Shown here piece after piece: positions 16,503 through 26,630 of a stretch of DNA of 44,975 nucleotides. Every line of letters starts with the position of its first letter. Within the stretch, counting starts at the first letter, position 1. The position numbers were made by a program, and so were the translations under genes. A model generated the notes under the pieces. It was not told where the DNA came from and ran no database searches. It was given only the letters and a program-made list of their open reading frames with translations. Origin of the DNA: Ignavibacteria bacterium. GTDB taxonomy: Bacteria > Bacteroidota > Ignavibacteria > Tepidaquicellales > OLB5. The DNA is taken from the NCBI GenBank assembly GCA_030835085.1, contig JAUQWQ010000171.1, positions 1 through 44,975 on the forward strand. Reading direction: 5' to 3'.

Positions 16503-16895
16503 TTATAACTCACTGATATTTCTTCTGCCTGAAAACCCATCGGGGATTGTATGCCACCAGTTAATATCACCTTCACCGAATTTCCAGCAAAGATAAACCT
16601 CTTCACCGTTATTGCGCAGGTGCGGAAAATCAACAAGTCCTCTGTCAATTCCTTTTATCATCACTCCGTCATCGGTTAATTCCCTGAGAATATCAATAAG
16701 CCTCTCCATTTCTTCGGGGAATGCACCCTTGCCGTTCGGACCTGAACCTCCAAGATAGCGGTGAGAGTATACATCATATCCCTTCTGATCAAGCTTGCGC
16801 TTCAGGTTTATCATTTCTTCAATATCACCCTTAATGATATCAAGCTTATCGTTTGCTTCTTCCAGGGTAAAATGTATGCTGTGTTGGTAACTCAT
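16503..16895 (-). CDS. DUF2203 family protein
   Basis: This 130-residue soluble protein is recognisable as DUF2203: FTLEEANDKLDIIKGDIEEM at the start, then a coiled region, then GVMIKGIDRGLVDFPHLRNN, EVYLCWKFGEGDINWWHTI and PDGFSGRRNI at the end. The family has no established function. It begins 7 bases after the leuS stop and is clearly in the leuS operon, so it may be expressed with translation genes (inference). Confidence 0.85.
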   Translation of the reverse strand: MSYQHSIHFTLEEANDKLDIIKGDIEEMINLKRKLDQKGYDVYSHRYLGGSGPNGKGAFPEEMERLIDILRELTDDGVMIKGIDRGLVDFPHLRNNGEEVYLCWKFGEGDINWWHTIPDGFSGRRNISEL

Positions 16896-16902
16896 TAATT
16901 GT

Positions 16903-19338
16903 TTATTTTACAACTATATTTACAAGCTTATTCTTTACAACAATTTCCTTTACTATCTGTTTGCCTTCAATATATGTCTTTATCTTCTCATCCTGTTTCA
17001 TGAGCTCAATTAACTTCTCATCGGGTGAATCTGTTTCCGCTTCTATCTTTGATCTTACTTTTCCGTTTATCTGCCCGATAATTGTTACCACATTTTTCTG
17101 CACTTTTGCAGGATCGAACTCCGGCCACTTTTCAAATGTGATAGTACTTTCATTTCCAAGCCTGCTCCAGAGCTCTTCTGCTAAATGCGGCGCAAACGGA
17201 GAGAGCAGCTTAATCAATGTAACAATAAGCTGCATAGGAATTGTTTCATACCTGGAAATTTCATTCACATATATCATAAGCTCGCTTACACAGGTATTGA
17301 ACCTCATATCCATATCTTCAATATCTTCAGTAACTTTCATGATTGTCTTGTGCATAATCCGCTCGGCATCGCCTTCGGGTTTTACATCTGTGATCCTGGG
17401 ATTAATCCCTCCATCTTCAGTAACAATCAGCCGCCATATTTTATTCAGGAAACGGTACACACCCTCAATGCCGTTGGTTGACCACGGCTTTGTCGCTGAT
17501 AGCGGACCGAGGAACATTTCAAACAGTCTTAATGAATCAGCGCCGTAGCCTGAAATTACATCATCCGGATTAATAACATTGCCGCGGCTTTTTGACATTT
17601 TATTGGAATCTTCGCCCAGTATCATACCCTGGTGATACAGTCTTACAAAAGGCTCCCTGGTTGAAACATATCCGAGATCAAACAATACCTTATGCCAGAA
17701 CCTTGCGTAAAGCAAATGCAGTACCGCATGTTCAGCTCCGCCAAGATACAGATTAACTGGCATCCAGTATTTTTCAGCTTCTTTGTTTACAAATTCTTTA
17801 TCGTTATTGGGGTCAAGGAACCTTAAGTAATACCAGCATGAACCTGCCCACTGCGGCATAGTATTGGTTTCGCGCTTAGCGGATTTACCTGTTTCGGGGT
17901 CGGTGGTATTTACCCATTCACTAATGCCTGCCAAAGGACTCTCACCAGTACCGATAGTTTTATAATTATCAACTTCGGGCAGCATCACCGGCAATTCATC
18001 TTCAGGCAGCAACTTTACTGTACCATCTTCCAAATGTATAACCGGGAACGGCTCACCCCAGAATCTTTGGCGTGAAAATAGCCAGTCGCGAAGCTTGTAC
18101 TGAACTGTACCCTTGCCAAATCCTTTGGCTTCCAGCCATTCGATTACTTTTTTCTTAGCTTTTTCAGTTTTAAGTCCAGTGATAAAACCTGAATTTACCG
18201 AAATACCTTCGGAAGCAAATGCTTCTTTTGTAACATCAACTTCCTCACCATCAGCAGGTTTAACAACTTCAAGTATCGGGATATGGAATTTCGTTGCAAA
18301 CTCCCAGTCACGTTCATCGTGCCCCGGAACAGCCATAATTGCGCCTGTGCCATAACCCATAAGCACATAATCGCTTATCCATATTGGTATTTGTTCATCA
18401 TTCACAGGATTCACAGCATACGCGCCGGTAAACACTCCTGATTTATCTTTTTCAAGCGCCTGTCTTTCAAGGTCGCTTTTATGTTTTGCGTTTTCTTTAT
18501 ATATATCAACAGCAGTTTTGCACTCAGCGGTAGTAATTTTATCTACCAATGGATGCTCAGGCGCAAGCACCATATATGTAGCACCCCAAAGTGTATCGGG
18601 GCGCGTAGTGAAAACTTCAACACTGCCTGTTTCCGCACCAGCGATCTTAAAAATTACCCTCGCACCTTCTGATTTTCCTATCCAGTTGCGCTGCATTTCT
18701 TTTGTGCTCTCGGGCCAGTCAAGCATATCCAAATCAATAAGTAATCTTTCGGCATATTCAGTGATCTTCAGCATCCATTGTTTCATGGGTCTGCGCACAA
18801 CTGTGTAGCCCTTTTCTAACTGTTCGGGTACTTCTTCGTTTGCAAGTACTGTTCCAAGCTCAGGACACCAGTTCACTGCAATTTCTGCCTGGTATGCAAG
18901 ACCTTTTTTATAAAGCTGCATAAAGATCCATTGCGTCCACTTGTAATACTTCGGGTCAATGGTTGCAATTTCTCTTGACCAGTCAATTGAAAGTCCGATT
19001 GATTTAAGCTGACGCTTAAAATTATCTATGCTCTTCTGAGTGGTGATGCGCGGGTGAATGCCGGTTTTAATTGCGAATTGTTCTGCAGGCAGTCCGAATG
19101 CATCCCATCCCATCGGGTGAAGAACGTTAAAGCCCTTCATCCTTTTATACCGCGCAATTATATCTGTTGCGGTGTAACCCTCAGGGTGACCTACATGCAA
19201 TCCATCACTGGATGGATACGGAAAGAAATCCAGTACGTAATACTTTGGTTTGGTGTGATCAATACTTGCGGCAAAGGTTTTATTAGTTTCCCAAAAATCC
19301 TGCCATTTTTTCTCAATTTCATTAAAATTATACTTCAT
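16903..19338 (-). CDS. leuS: leucyl-tRNA synthetase
   Basis: The 811-residue class I synthetase charges tRNA-Leu. The HIGH motif is HVGH at 48-51 within [16 protein letters not shown], and KMSKS is at 580-584. The CP1 editing domain is present ([20 protein letters not shown] and the later [15 protein letters not shown]). The C-terminal end [20 protein letters not shown] is typical of bacterial LeuRS. The gene is divergent from the CPBP protease gene and followed directly by DUF2203. A tRNA-Leu gene lies 20 kb away in this window. Confidence 0.98.
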   Translation of the reverse strand: MKYNFNEIEKKWQDFWETNKTFAASIDHTKPKYYVLDFFPYPSSDGLHVGHPEGYTATDIIARYKRMKGFNVLHPMGWDAFGLPAEQFAIKTGIHPRITTQKSIDNFKRQLKSIGLSIDWSREIATIDPKYYKWTQWIFMQLYKKGLAYQAEIAVNWCPELGTVLANEEVPEQLEKGYTVVRRPMKQWMLKITEYAERLLIDLDMLDWPESTKEMQRNWIGKSEGARVIFKIAGAETGSVEVFTTRPDTLWGATYMVLAPEHPLVDKITTAECKTAVDIYKENAKHKSDLERQALEKDKSGVFTGAYAVNPVNDEQIPIWISDYVLMGYGTGAIMAVPGHDERDWEFATKFHIPILEVVKPADGEEVDVTKEAFASEGISVNSGFITGLKTEKAKKKVIEWLEAKGFGKGTVQYKLRDWLFSRQRFWGEPFPVIHLEDGTVKLLPEDELPVMLPEVDNYKTIGTGESPLAGISEWVNTTDPETGKSAKRETNTMPQWAGSCWYYLRFLDPNNDKEFVNKEAEKYWMPVNLYLGGAEHAVLHLLYARFWHKVLFDLGYVSTREPFVRLYHQGMILGEDSNKMSKSRGNVINPDDVISGYGADSLRLFEMFLGPLSATKPWSTNGIEGVYRFLNKIWRLIVTEDGGINPRITDVKPEGDAERIMHKTIMKVTEDIEDMDMRFNTCVSELMIYVNEISRYETIPMQLIVTLIKLLSPFAPHLAEELWSRLGNESTITFEKWPEFDPAKVQKNVVTIIGQINGKVRSKIEAETDSPDEKLIELMKQDEKIKTYIEGKQIVKEIVVKNKLVNIVVK

Positions 19339-19487
19339 ATCTTACAAAATTACGAAATTGTAAGGTAATAATCAGTGGAAATATGATTGTATAAAATACT
19401 GTTTTGGTTCAGTTTTATTCATTAATTTCGGGGTTTACTGATATTTTTTTTGCTGATATTATTTTTAATCATAACTTCAGATAAATT

Positions 19488-20249
19488 ATGACAGAAAATA
19501 CTTCAACTGAAAATAAAAAAAAGAACAAAATAATCCTTATAGTAACCGGTTACCTTATATTATATGGAGTATTTGAGCTTATGGCAAAGCTTACCGGAGA
19601 TACAACACTACCCCGAAACGCCCTTCTGATTACTGTTTGCGTATTGGTTGCTGCTGTGGTTGCTGAACTTGTATTCTTTAAAAGTAAATTTTCTGAATTG
19701 GTAAAAGTTCTTGGTTTAGGTAAACCGGGTACTAAAGCAATAATCGCATCACTTGTGATTACCTTATCATTATTTTTATGCTACCCCTTAATTACTTTAA
19801 AAACCGGTTATAAGTTCATAATACCCGATAACTGGTTAATGCTCGCAATAGGTGTATTTGCATTACACGGTATAGCAGAAGAAGTGTTGTACCGGGGATT
19901 TTTATTCCGCCGCCTGCGTGAAGGCAGAAGCTTTTGGAATGCTGCTTGGATTGCAGTAATTCTCTTTTCAGCCGCTCACATTCCTATATTGATAAACCAG
20001 GGGCTTCTTGTCGGGGGAATGGCAGTACTGCTTGCCGTAGTTTCATCGATACCGTTTTCATATTTGTATGAAAAGGGGAATAATACTATCTGGGCTCCGG
20101 CAATTGTTCACGCTGCAATTGATACTGTAATACCAATCCTCGCAGCGGGACAAATGGATGAGAAAGCAACAATGGCTGTTACACTTTGGATGGCTGCAAG
20201 TATGGTAATTCCGTACATATCTTTCTTAATACTCAGAAAAAAAAGATAA
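19488..20249 (+). CDS. CPBP family intramembrane metalloprotease
   Basis: This 253-residue polytopic membrane protein has about seven or eight hydrophobic segments. The CPBP (Rce1/Abi) motifs are visible: EEVLYRGFLFRRL (motif 1, paired Glu and distal Arg), the histidine of FSAAHIPI (motif 2), and HAAIDT (motif 3). The family contains CAAX prenyl proteases and bacteriocin-processing or self-immunity proteases. In most bacteria the substrate is unknown, as here. It is monocistronic and ends at a terminator. Confidence 0.88.
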   Translation: MTENTSTENKKKNKIILIVTGYLILYGVFELMAKLTGDTTLPRNALLITVCVLVAAVVAELVFFKSKFSELVKVLGLGKPGTKAIIASLVITLSLFLCYPLITLKTGYKFIIPDNWLMLAIGVFALHGIAEEVLYRGFLFRRLREGRSFWNAAWIAVILFSAAHIPILINQGLLVGGMAVLLAVVSSIPFSYLYEKGNNTIWAPAIVHAAIDTVIPILAAGQMDEKATMAVTLWMAASMVIPYISFLILRKKR

Positions 20250-20283
20250 AACAGGAGAGCTAAAATACCCTCCCGTTTTTTTA
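20250..20283. terminator. bidirectional terminator between convergent genes
   Basis: AACAGGAG (20250-20257) pairs with CTCCCGTT (20270-20277) with one A-C mismatch, followed by a T tract. On the other strand the stem also runs into a long T tract, so it can serve both the CPBP gene and the exported-protein operon. Confidence 0.65.
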
Positions 20284-20294
20284 AATGTCAATAG

Positions 20295-21263
20295 TTACCT
20301 GAATGTAACCGGTATCTCTGATTCAACAACATTCACAAACAGCCATTTTTCAGTTTGATTGGAAACATTATTTTTTACCAGCTTTGGGTAGAATTTATAG
20401 CTTCTTACAAGCGCACAGCCTGTACCGGGCATTATCTTAGCGCCATCCATTACACTTTTGAAATATTGTGCCTGTATCTGGCCAATACATTTATCCTGTG
20501 TTACCGGACCAGTAAAGCGGCCACAGGGCTGCAGGTTTCTTAAATTCTGGAGTTCATCAGCAACCGGACCCAATAACCATACTGCTACATAATCCGGTGG
20601 TACCGTTACGCTATTACTGCCTGCAGAAACCTTTTCTGCAGTAATGGTGAAATCCATTTCAGTGCCAAGCACTGCCTCTCCTGTAATACTGCTGATGTAA
20701 AATTGATCCGGAAAGTATCTTATACTGTCAGTTGCATCACTGAAACCTGAAAAATCTGCAGAAGGATCAATGCTCCATACAATAGATGGACTTGTAACAT
20801 TCACGCAGCTCCTTAAATTAAGATATTCATTCATAGCATACACAATCCCTCCGTAAAGATTCGACTGAATGAGAGTATTCCCGGCTACTGTTACGTTAGA
20901 AAGCGGAACAGGTTTAAAATTCCCTTTATAATACCTCATTTCAGCGTAGCAGGTTGAAAGCATCATTTCGGGGCTTTCATTACTGTTAAGCTTCCTGTTT
21001 TCAATTCTCCTGACAAAGAATAAATATGCATTATATTCATATGATTCATTATCAGCGGTATTTTTTAATACTTCGGTTCCTATGCTTACTCTGTTCAACC
21101 TGTCAAGCCCGTCGAAGGATACTCCCGGCATATTTCCGATGTATTGGCTTTCCCAGGAGTTAACGGTAAAGTTATCGCTAAAAAGATGGTCTTGAGCTTG
21201 AGGTTTTACTGTTAAGAAGGTTATAGATAAAACGAAAAGCGCTTTCAACATTTTTGCATTCAT
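20295..21263 (-). CDS. exported protein of unknown function
   Basis: I do not recognise this 322-residue protein. It has an N-terminal hydrophobic signal (MLKALFVLSITFLTV, with Met5 as an alternative start) ending near KPQAQ. The rest is predicted mostly beta and soluble. Several cysteines are spread through it, as expected for a periplasmic or surface protein. It is the last gene of the four-gene unit led by the ribbon-helix-helix regulator and lies 41 bases after the preceding gene. Nothing suggests enzymatic motifs. Confidence 0.75.
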   Translation of the reverse strand: MNAKMLKALFVLSITFLTVKPQAQDHLFSDNFTVNSWESQYIGNMPGVSFDGLDRLNRVSIGTEVLKNTADNESYEYNAYLFFVRRIENRKLNSNESPEMMLSTCYAEMRYYKGNFKPVPLSNVTVAGNTLIQSNLYGGIVYAMNEYLNLRSCVNVTSPSIVWSIDPSADFSGFSDATDSIRYFPDQFYISSITGEAVLGTEMDFTITAEKVSAGSNSVTVPPDYVAVWLLGPVADELQNLRNLQPCGRFTGPVTQDKCIGQIQAQYFKSVMDGAKIMPGTGCALVRSYKFYPKLVKNNVSNQTEKWLFVNVVESEIPVTFR

Positions 21264-21304
21264 GATAAATAGATTAATTTTTAATTACTGATTTTTTATT
21301 TTGT

Positions 21305-21775
21305 TTAGTTCTGACCCAGACAGTAAGATATTATCATGGTTTCGCCAATTTTGTTTGTGCAGCACATACTTCCAAAATATATGCTGTCCATTTGTATTTC
21401 CCTTAGCCCTGTGGTTTTATTCAATATCAGTACTTTTCCCGAAGAAATTACAACACCTTTTACCATAGTCCATTTTTCATAAAGTCCTGGATCGTTTGCA
21501 ACACTGTCTGCAGTAATATTCCCCGTGCCTTTATAATTGAAAAAAACATCATATATTTTTTTTGCTGCCGGGCTGTTTGTGTGGCTTCTGACTGTCTCCA
21601 GAAATACATCATAATCAGTGAATACACATAGATCATTGTTGTCTATCAGGGTTATTATTCTGCCTTCGGCTTTCAGCAGAGTTGAATCTGCCAAATCCTT
21701 TATTTTTTGATTTTCCTGCTGACTAAAAAGAGGCATAACTGAAGTTACAAAGATTATGAAGAGAACTATTTTCAT
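21305..21775 (-). CDS. small exported protein of unknown function
   Basis: This 156-residue protein has a clear signal peptide (MKIVLFIIFVTSVMPLFSQQ) and no lipobox. The mature part has four cysteines, including an adjacent pair in YFGSMCCTNKIGE, and a lone YCLGQN at the C-terminus, which suggests disulfides outside the cytoplasm. No family is recognised. It begins 3 bases after the 970-residue protein stop and is certainly co-transcribed with it. Confidence 0.75.
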   Translation of the reverse strand: MKIVLFIIFVTSVMPLFSQQENQKIKDLADSTLLKAEGRIITLIDNNDLCVFTDYDVFLETVRSHTNSPAAKKIYDVFFNYKGTGNITADSVANDPGLYEKWTMVKGVVISSGKVLILNKTTGLREIQMDSIYFGSMCCTNKIGETMIISYCLGQN

Positions 21776-21778
21776 TTT

Positions 21779-24691
21779 CTACCTTTCTAATCTGTCGTTA
21801 ATATTTATTTGCCGGTAACAATCATCCGGGAAAGTACCCGTTAAACCGGGCATACCGCATAATTGAGAGATATTATTTACAACTATGGGAGTTGAATTTC
21901 TTTCTTCAAGCCATGAAGGCGGTATAAAAGAAAGCATAAATAAACCCATCGCCGCTTTAATAACCGGAGAATAGTAATACATTACACACAGCGGGTTACC
22001 GGTACTTTCATTTCCTCTTACCCCATTACTATGGTGAACTATATGACAGCCATGCATTACTTCATGTATCACGTTCTTGGAAATCAAAAAATCAACCAAA
22101 AGGTAGTTTCTTGCAGGGTCATTTATACAATCTAAAACTGTTTCAAGAAAATGTCTCGTATAAGTTTCTAATTCGCCATTGAAATTCCTGATATTTATAT
22201 TTTCGCCTGTAGTTGCCCCCAGTGCTGAATCAATTAAACGAGGCAAACTTTCAAGTATTTCTTTCCTCATTCTATCAGGAAATATTACACACCTTCTGAC
22301 ATATATGGGTGGACCCCAATCGCAATAACCTTTAACAACTTCAGGTTTATTCCTGTACGGATCAACTAAACCATCCTGTTTAATTATATGAATTGCATAT
22401 TTAACACCCATATCATGTGAACTTGAAAAATTAACCCACCTGTATCTAATTGTGTCATCACCGCCCGCAAGCGATCCATAAACAGTTCTTTCATCAAGCT
22501 TAACCAGATTAATACCGGTCAGGCGTTCAAAAATTGAAATAGAAAGAAGCTCATTATCATCTACTACACACAGCTCTTTTCTAACGGGATTAGTTCTTAA
22601 ATATTGCAGTTCACCTGATGGCAGTTTTTCAAACAAACCCCTGTACTCTTCAAACAGGGTTAATCCATCGCCTCTGTTATTCTGTAATGGTTCATCTTCA
22701 TCCCATGTTAGGGGTTTGCCTTCAACATTGTTTTGTGTTTCCCATGCATCAGCTATCGCGTCACCATCACGATCAACAGGTATCGATATCATTGAATTAC
22801 CTGTCTGTTCTTCACTTGCGTTGTACCAGGTTCCGTTGATCTTTACCTGTACCTCAAGCATACAATGTGCAGCATAGTCGTTAATTGTAACGGCAACCCT
22901 TCTGATATCTTCTCCTTCTGCCCTTAAAGAGTCAGGTGAAATGTTTAACCCGGGATTGTTAGACTGTTTAAAGAAAGCATCAAGGCTTGTGTTATAGCAT
23001 ACTCTTTTATCATTTATGCAGACACCCAAATTGCTTGATACATCTCTTAAAATATATTTAACTGACTCAACCCTGCAATCAGGACCAGCCTGTACATCAA
23101 GCTCTACAATAACTTCTGAGCCTGCAATGGGCAAATAGTTACTGCTGATTTGTTTTATTAACACAACCGGGCTGCATTCGCCGGTATCATTTTCATTACC
23201 TGTATTATTGCTGCCGTTATTTCCTTCTGTTCCTGTGGGATCACCTGTTGTTCTGGGTCTGCGTGGTCTTCCTCTCGGGTTACCTACGGAACCCGGATCA
23301 GGATCAGCTTCATAACCTCCTGTCCCAAGCCGCTGGTTTGTGGTATTTGCAGGCACCATTGTTAATCCTGAAAACAGGTCAAACAAACCCGGGTTCGACT
23401 GTCCGCTGATATTCCCGGTCTGATTGCAGAATTTAGAATTAGAATAATATTCAGCGTTATTGATCATATCATATGCATTATCATAACTATCAATATTTAA
23501 AGATCTATCATTATTCAGTAATACTCTTAAGGCTTCGGTTATTTCATAAATGCCAAGAATTTCCTGCTCTGTCAAGCCGGCTTTCTTTTTTGATTTCAGT
23601 TTTCCTGCATATTCTTTAAGACCATTTAACTTATTCATAGATAAGTTTGTTCTTCTGATAAATTCATCGGATGTAAGCTGGTTTGAATACTGAGTGTCTG
23701 ATATCCCGATACCGGAGTATTTAAAGTCCCGGGAAACTACCCATCCAGAGTTATTAATCACGAAAGTACTGCCATCTGATGCAGTTACCTTAACAACCGC
23801 AAATTTATCAGCGCGATATTTTCCCTCTATTAATTCCGGTGTTTCCGTGTAACTTATTTCCAAATAATAATTGCCTGACTTTAATCCGGTTATCCTGTTC
23901 TTTGCATCTCTTGTTATTACAACCTGCATTGGTTTATAAAATTCAAAAAATGACTTTGTGTAAAAACCTGAATAGCTTCTTGCATAATATCCTTTTCCAA
24001 TATAGTTCCAGGCACCATCGTATATGGAATCGATCGGCAAAAAGGCATTAATGTTAACAGGAACAGCAAATTGTTCAATTTCACTGAAAGATCTCCGGGG
24101 GTCGAGTATCATCTGCCTTAATCCCCGGTAGTAATTTGCCGCTTCTTTCAATTCATCAGGAAGCAGATCAAGTACATCATTTGTTTTAAAATTAAGTTTA
24201 AGGATTTCATCTGATGTTAACAAAGGTAAAACCCTGGCCTGTAAACCCGGATCAAGATCTCTGAAATTTGTACCTGATTCAATAGCCCAAAGCAGCAGTT
24301 GTACATCTTCACGAGATATCTCAGGGTGGTTATTTCTTCTACTCAGTATATTCTTAATAATTTCTTTCATATTGCCTTTTAACGGTGCAAGCAAATATCC
24401 GTTGCCGGAAACCGGTCCTCTTTTCCCGGCTTTAAGACAATATGATTCTAGCCAGGTATAGAAATATCCTTCATTATTATTTTCTTTCTTAAATTTTTCT
24501 GCGTTAAGTATATCAAAGTTATTAAGCCATGGCGTAACCTGATATGCATCATCAAATGATGTAGTAATTGCGCTGCCAGGCTGCCAAAGGTCCAACCCCG
24601 GAATCTCGGTTTTTAATATATCATCTATCTGGGAATATGTCATCTGTACCGCAATACAAAACAACATTGCCAACAGCATTTTCTGTTTCAT
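21779..24691 (-). CDS. large secreted protein with TSP3-like calcium repeat and metzincin-like zinc site
   Basis: The 970-residue protein starts with a signal peptide (MKQKMLLAMLFCIAVQMTYSQ). Residues up to about 450 form a soluble region without a family I know. Next comes a Gly/Pro/Asn/Thr-rich linker (about 450-510). A calcium-binding-type repeat follows: DRDGDAIADAWE at 640-651, then NNRGDGLTLFEEY. Near the C-terminus is HEVMHGCHIVHH starting at residue 876. This gives HExxH plus a third His at the metzincin spacing (HExxHxxHxxH, with His in place of the usual Gly). NPLCVMYYY follows with Met904 in a Met-turn-like context. This suggests a secreted zinc protease. The ATG overlaps the regulator stop (ATGA). 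Confidence 0.75.
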   Translation of the reverse strand: MKQKMLLAMLFCIAVQMTYSQIDDILKTEIPGLDLWQPGSAITTSFDDAYQVTPWLNNFDILNAEKFKKENNNEGYFYTWLESYCLKAGKRGPVSGNGYLLAPLKGNMKEIIKNILSRRNNHPEISREDVQLLLWAIESGTNFRDLDPGLQARVLPLLTSDEILKLNFKTNDVLDLLPDELKEAANYYRGLRQMILDPRRSFSEIEQFAVPVNINAFLPIDSIYDGAWNYIGKGYYARSYSGFYTKSFFEFYKPMQVVITRDAKNRITGLKSGNYYLEISYTETPELIEGKYRADKFAVVKVTASDGSTFVINNSGWVVSRDFKYSGIGISDTQYSNQLTSDEFIRRTNLSMNKLNGLKEYAGKLKSKKKAGLTEQEILGIYEITEALRVLLNNDRSLNIDSYDNAYDMINNAEYYSNSKFCNQTGNISGQSNPGLFDLFSGLTMVPANTTNQRLGTGGYEADPDPGSVGNPRGRPRRPRTTGDPTGTEGNNGSNNTGNENDTGECSPVVLIKQISSNYLPIAGSEVIVELDVQAGPDCRVESVKYILRDVSSNLGVCINDKRVCYNTSLDAFFKQSNNPGLNISPDSLRAEGEDIRRVAVTINDYAAHCMLEVQVKINGTWYNASEEQTGNSMISIPVDRDGDAIADAWETQNNVEGKPLTWDEDEPLQNNRGDGLTLFEEYRGLFEKLPSGELQYLRTNPVRKELCVVDDNELLSISIFERLTGINLVKLDERTVYGSLAGGDDTIRYRWVNFSSSHDMGVKYAIHIIKQDGLVDPYRNKPEVVKGYCDWGPPIYVRRCVIFPDRMRKEILESLPRLIDSALGATTGENINIRNFNGELETYTRHFLETVLDCINDPARNYLLVDFLISKNVIHEVMHGCHIVHHSNGVRGNESTGNPLCVMYYYSPVIKAAMGLFMLSFIPPSWLEERNSTPIVVNNISQLCGMPGLTGTFPDDCYRQININDRLER

Positions 24692-24855
24692 TTCTTGGTT
24701 CTTTCTGATTTGATTTTATTGTAATAATCTCTGCATGCAATATTAATTACAGAATCACTGCTGGTATCAAGTATTTTCTGTATCCTGTTTATCAATTCAT
24801 GTGTTTCAGGCCTTAACCTGTACCCTTTTGAAATTTTCACTGTCTTCTTTTTCAT
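24688..24855 (-). CDS. small ribbon-helix-helix (Arc/MetJ-type) regulator
   Basis: I place the start at the ATG at 24853-24855, giving 55 residues. A longer in-frame start at 24936 would add a hydrophobic 27-residue leader that does not fit the fold. The pattern is RHH: a short beta strand (KTVKISKGYRL), helix 1 (PETHELINRIQKIL), a DTSSDS turn and helix 2 (VINIACRDYYNKIK), with a basic tail. RHH proteins bind DNA as dimers. Its stop overlaps the next gene's start (ATGA), so it is translationally coupled to the secreted protein. Two direct repeats lie 11-39 bases upstream of its ATG. It is probably autoregulatory (inference). A DNA-bound antitoxin is a possible alternative, but the neighbour is not a known toxin. 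Confidence 0.7.
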   Translation of the reverse strand: MKKKTVKISKGYRLRPETHELINRIQKILDTSSDSVINIACRDYYNKIKSERTKK

Positions 24856-24865
24856 TTTTATCACC

Positions 24866-24894
24866 GTGCACAATTGAGCGCAACAGTGCACAAT
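24866..24894. promoter_or_regulatory. paired GTGCACAAT direct repeats, likely RHH operator
   Basis: GTGCACAAT occurs at 24866-24874 and again at 24886-24894, exactly 20 bp apart (two helical turns), just upstream of the RHH gene. Each contains the palindrome GTGCAC. Tandem short sites with fixed phasing are the usual operator form of ribbon-helix-helix repressors. The link is inferred from position. Confidence 0.6.
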
Positions 24895-25023
24895 AATAAT
24901 CCATGGTAATCTCAGGAACAAAGAAAATATATACAAAATATAACAACGAACAAATTTGTGCTTTCCGAATATTCTCGTTTTTTTACATATTTTTGCATAT
25001 TTTGAGGAATAAATATAATAACA

Positions 25024-26475
25024 ATGTTAAAGACCAAATCACTTAATATTCTTAAAACACTTACCAAAACCGAGTTTTCAACTTTTGCAGATTTTGTTTC
25101 ATCTCCCTACTTTAATAAAAATTCAAACCTTGTTAAACTCACGGCATTTTTAAAGAACCATCACCCTGAATTTAATTCTGATTCCTTAAATAACTTAAAT
25201 CTGTACAACACCATCTTTCACGGAAAAAAGTACAACGACAATATTCTTAAGAACCTGCTATCTGAATATTACCGGCTCTGCCTGAGCTTCCTTGAACATG
25301 AATCTTTTGGAAATGACAGCAGGCTCAAACTTAAGAAGCAGGTCTCTGAGCTGAACAAAAGAGGTCTGGATAAATTCTTTCAGAAATCAATTGAACAACT
25401 TAAGGGAGATGTATCAGAAAACAGCTTTGATTCGAACTATTTTAAGGATATTGTATTCATAAATAATGAAATGGCACATTATCTTTCCGTTCGCAGCCGC
25501 CAGCATGAAGCTTTTGGCTGCATTGAAGAAATTGCCTCCAGCCAGCTTTTTGATTTCCTGGTGGCACATTACAAAACAAGGTGTAATCTTGTTCTGATTG
25601 GAGATTATTATAAAAGGCAGGGCAAAGAAATAAAATTCCATAAACTGGCGGCATTATTCAATGATGAAAGTATAATAGAACACATAAAATACAACTACCC
25701 GGAAGATTTTATATTTATTGCGCCGTATTACTATGCTCTTAACGCTGTTTTGGATTCCGGGGATAACAGCCATTATTATAAGCTTAAAGAAATAGTGGCT
25801 AAACATCTTTCGGAATTCAGTTTCAAAGAAAAGTTTCTTCTCCTTTCAACTGCTGAAAATGTGTGCGCAATGAAAATAAATTCAGGTAACAACGCTTTTA
25901 CGAGAGAGCTTTTTGAGCTGAATATTATAAAGCTGGAAAATAATGTTTTTTCATATTCAGGTTCCGGTTCGTTTCACCCATCATTATTCAGAAACATCTG
26001 TAAAACCGCTGTTGATCTTGGAGAACTGAGCTGGGCGCAAAAATTCATAAATGATTACAAAGATTTTCTCCCCGGGGATGATAAAGATAACACAGTGAAC
26101 TACTGCGTGATTTTGGTAAGTATGAAAAGTAAAGATTATGACCTGGTTTTAAGAACAGCCCAGAAGATTGAACTGAATTCACCGTTTTACAAACTGGAGG
26201 TCAGAAGCATAATGATGATGGTGTTCTACGAAAACGGACATTATGAAGAAGCTTTGAATCTATGTGAAACTTTCAGAAAATTTCTGTTATATAACAGTGA
26301 ACTGTCGGAATTTCAAAAACAGATGTACATAAATTTTACTCTGATTTTTTCTGAACTGGTTCATTATAAATATTCAGGTGATTTGAAGTACCTGAAAAAT
26401 GCTGAAAAGATCTACCAAGAAAATAGTTCAATTGGATTAAAAGACTGGCTTTTCGAGAAAATTACACAAAAATAA
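25024..26475 (+). CDS. helical-repeat protein of unknown function (SPYFN type)
   Basis: This 483-residue protein is soluble and predicted almost entirely alpha-helical, probably a TPR-like superhelix. The N-terminal stretch has a TEFSTFADFVSSPYFNKNSN motif, then FLKNHHPEF, YNTIFHGKKYNDNILKNLL and LSEYYRLCLSFLEHE. I associate this pattern with uncharacterised, often multi-copy proteins of Ignavibacteria and related lineages, from memory and not from a search. There is no signal peptide. It is divergent from the RHH/protease operon with 168 bases between the two ATGs, so the two could share a control region. The function is unknown. Confidence 0.75.
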   Translation: MLKTKSLNILKTLTKTEFSTFADFVSSPYFNKNSNLVKLTAFLKNHHPEFNSDSLNNLNLYNTIFHGKKYNDNILKNLLSEYYRLCLSFLEHESFGNDSRLKLKKQVSELNKRGLDKFFQKSIEQLKGDVSENSFDSNYFKDIVFINNEMAHYLSVRSRQHEAFGCIEEIASSQLFDFLVAHYKTRCNLVLIGDYYKRQGKEIKFHKLAALFNDESIIEHIKYNYPEDFIFIAPYYYALNAVLDSGDNSHYYKLKEIVAKHLSEFSFKEKFLLLSTAENVCAMKINSGNNAFTRELFELNIIKLENNVFSYSGSGSFHPSLFRNICKTAVDLGELSWAQKFINDYKDFLPGDDKDNTVNYCVILVSMKSKDYDLVLRTAQKIELNSPFYKLEVRSIMMMVFYENGHYEEALNLCETFRKFLLYNSELSEFQKQMYINFTLIFSELVHYKYSGDLKYLKNAEKIYQENSSIGLKDWLFEKITQK

Positions 26476-26630
26476 TATCCGGGGGAAAATGAATTCGTAT
26501 CCTGTTAGTAATTGCGGACTACTACAAACCCTTAAAATTGAATTTTTTTTAAGCATTCATATAAGTAAATTTGCAGGCAGTTAAATAACCTGTTTACAGT
26601 AGATAACTATACGAAACTATACTTTAAAAT

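Noticed and set aside
16961-17548. 195-residue open frame antisense inside leuS
   Set aside because: It is a Ser/Ile-rich shadow of a strongly supported leuS frame.
24688-24936. 82-residue version of the RHH protein using the upstream ATG
   Set aside because: The added leader is hydrophobic with cysteines, does not fit the fold, and would place the direct repeats inside the gene.
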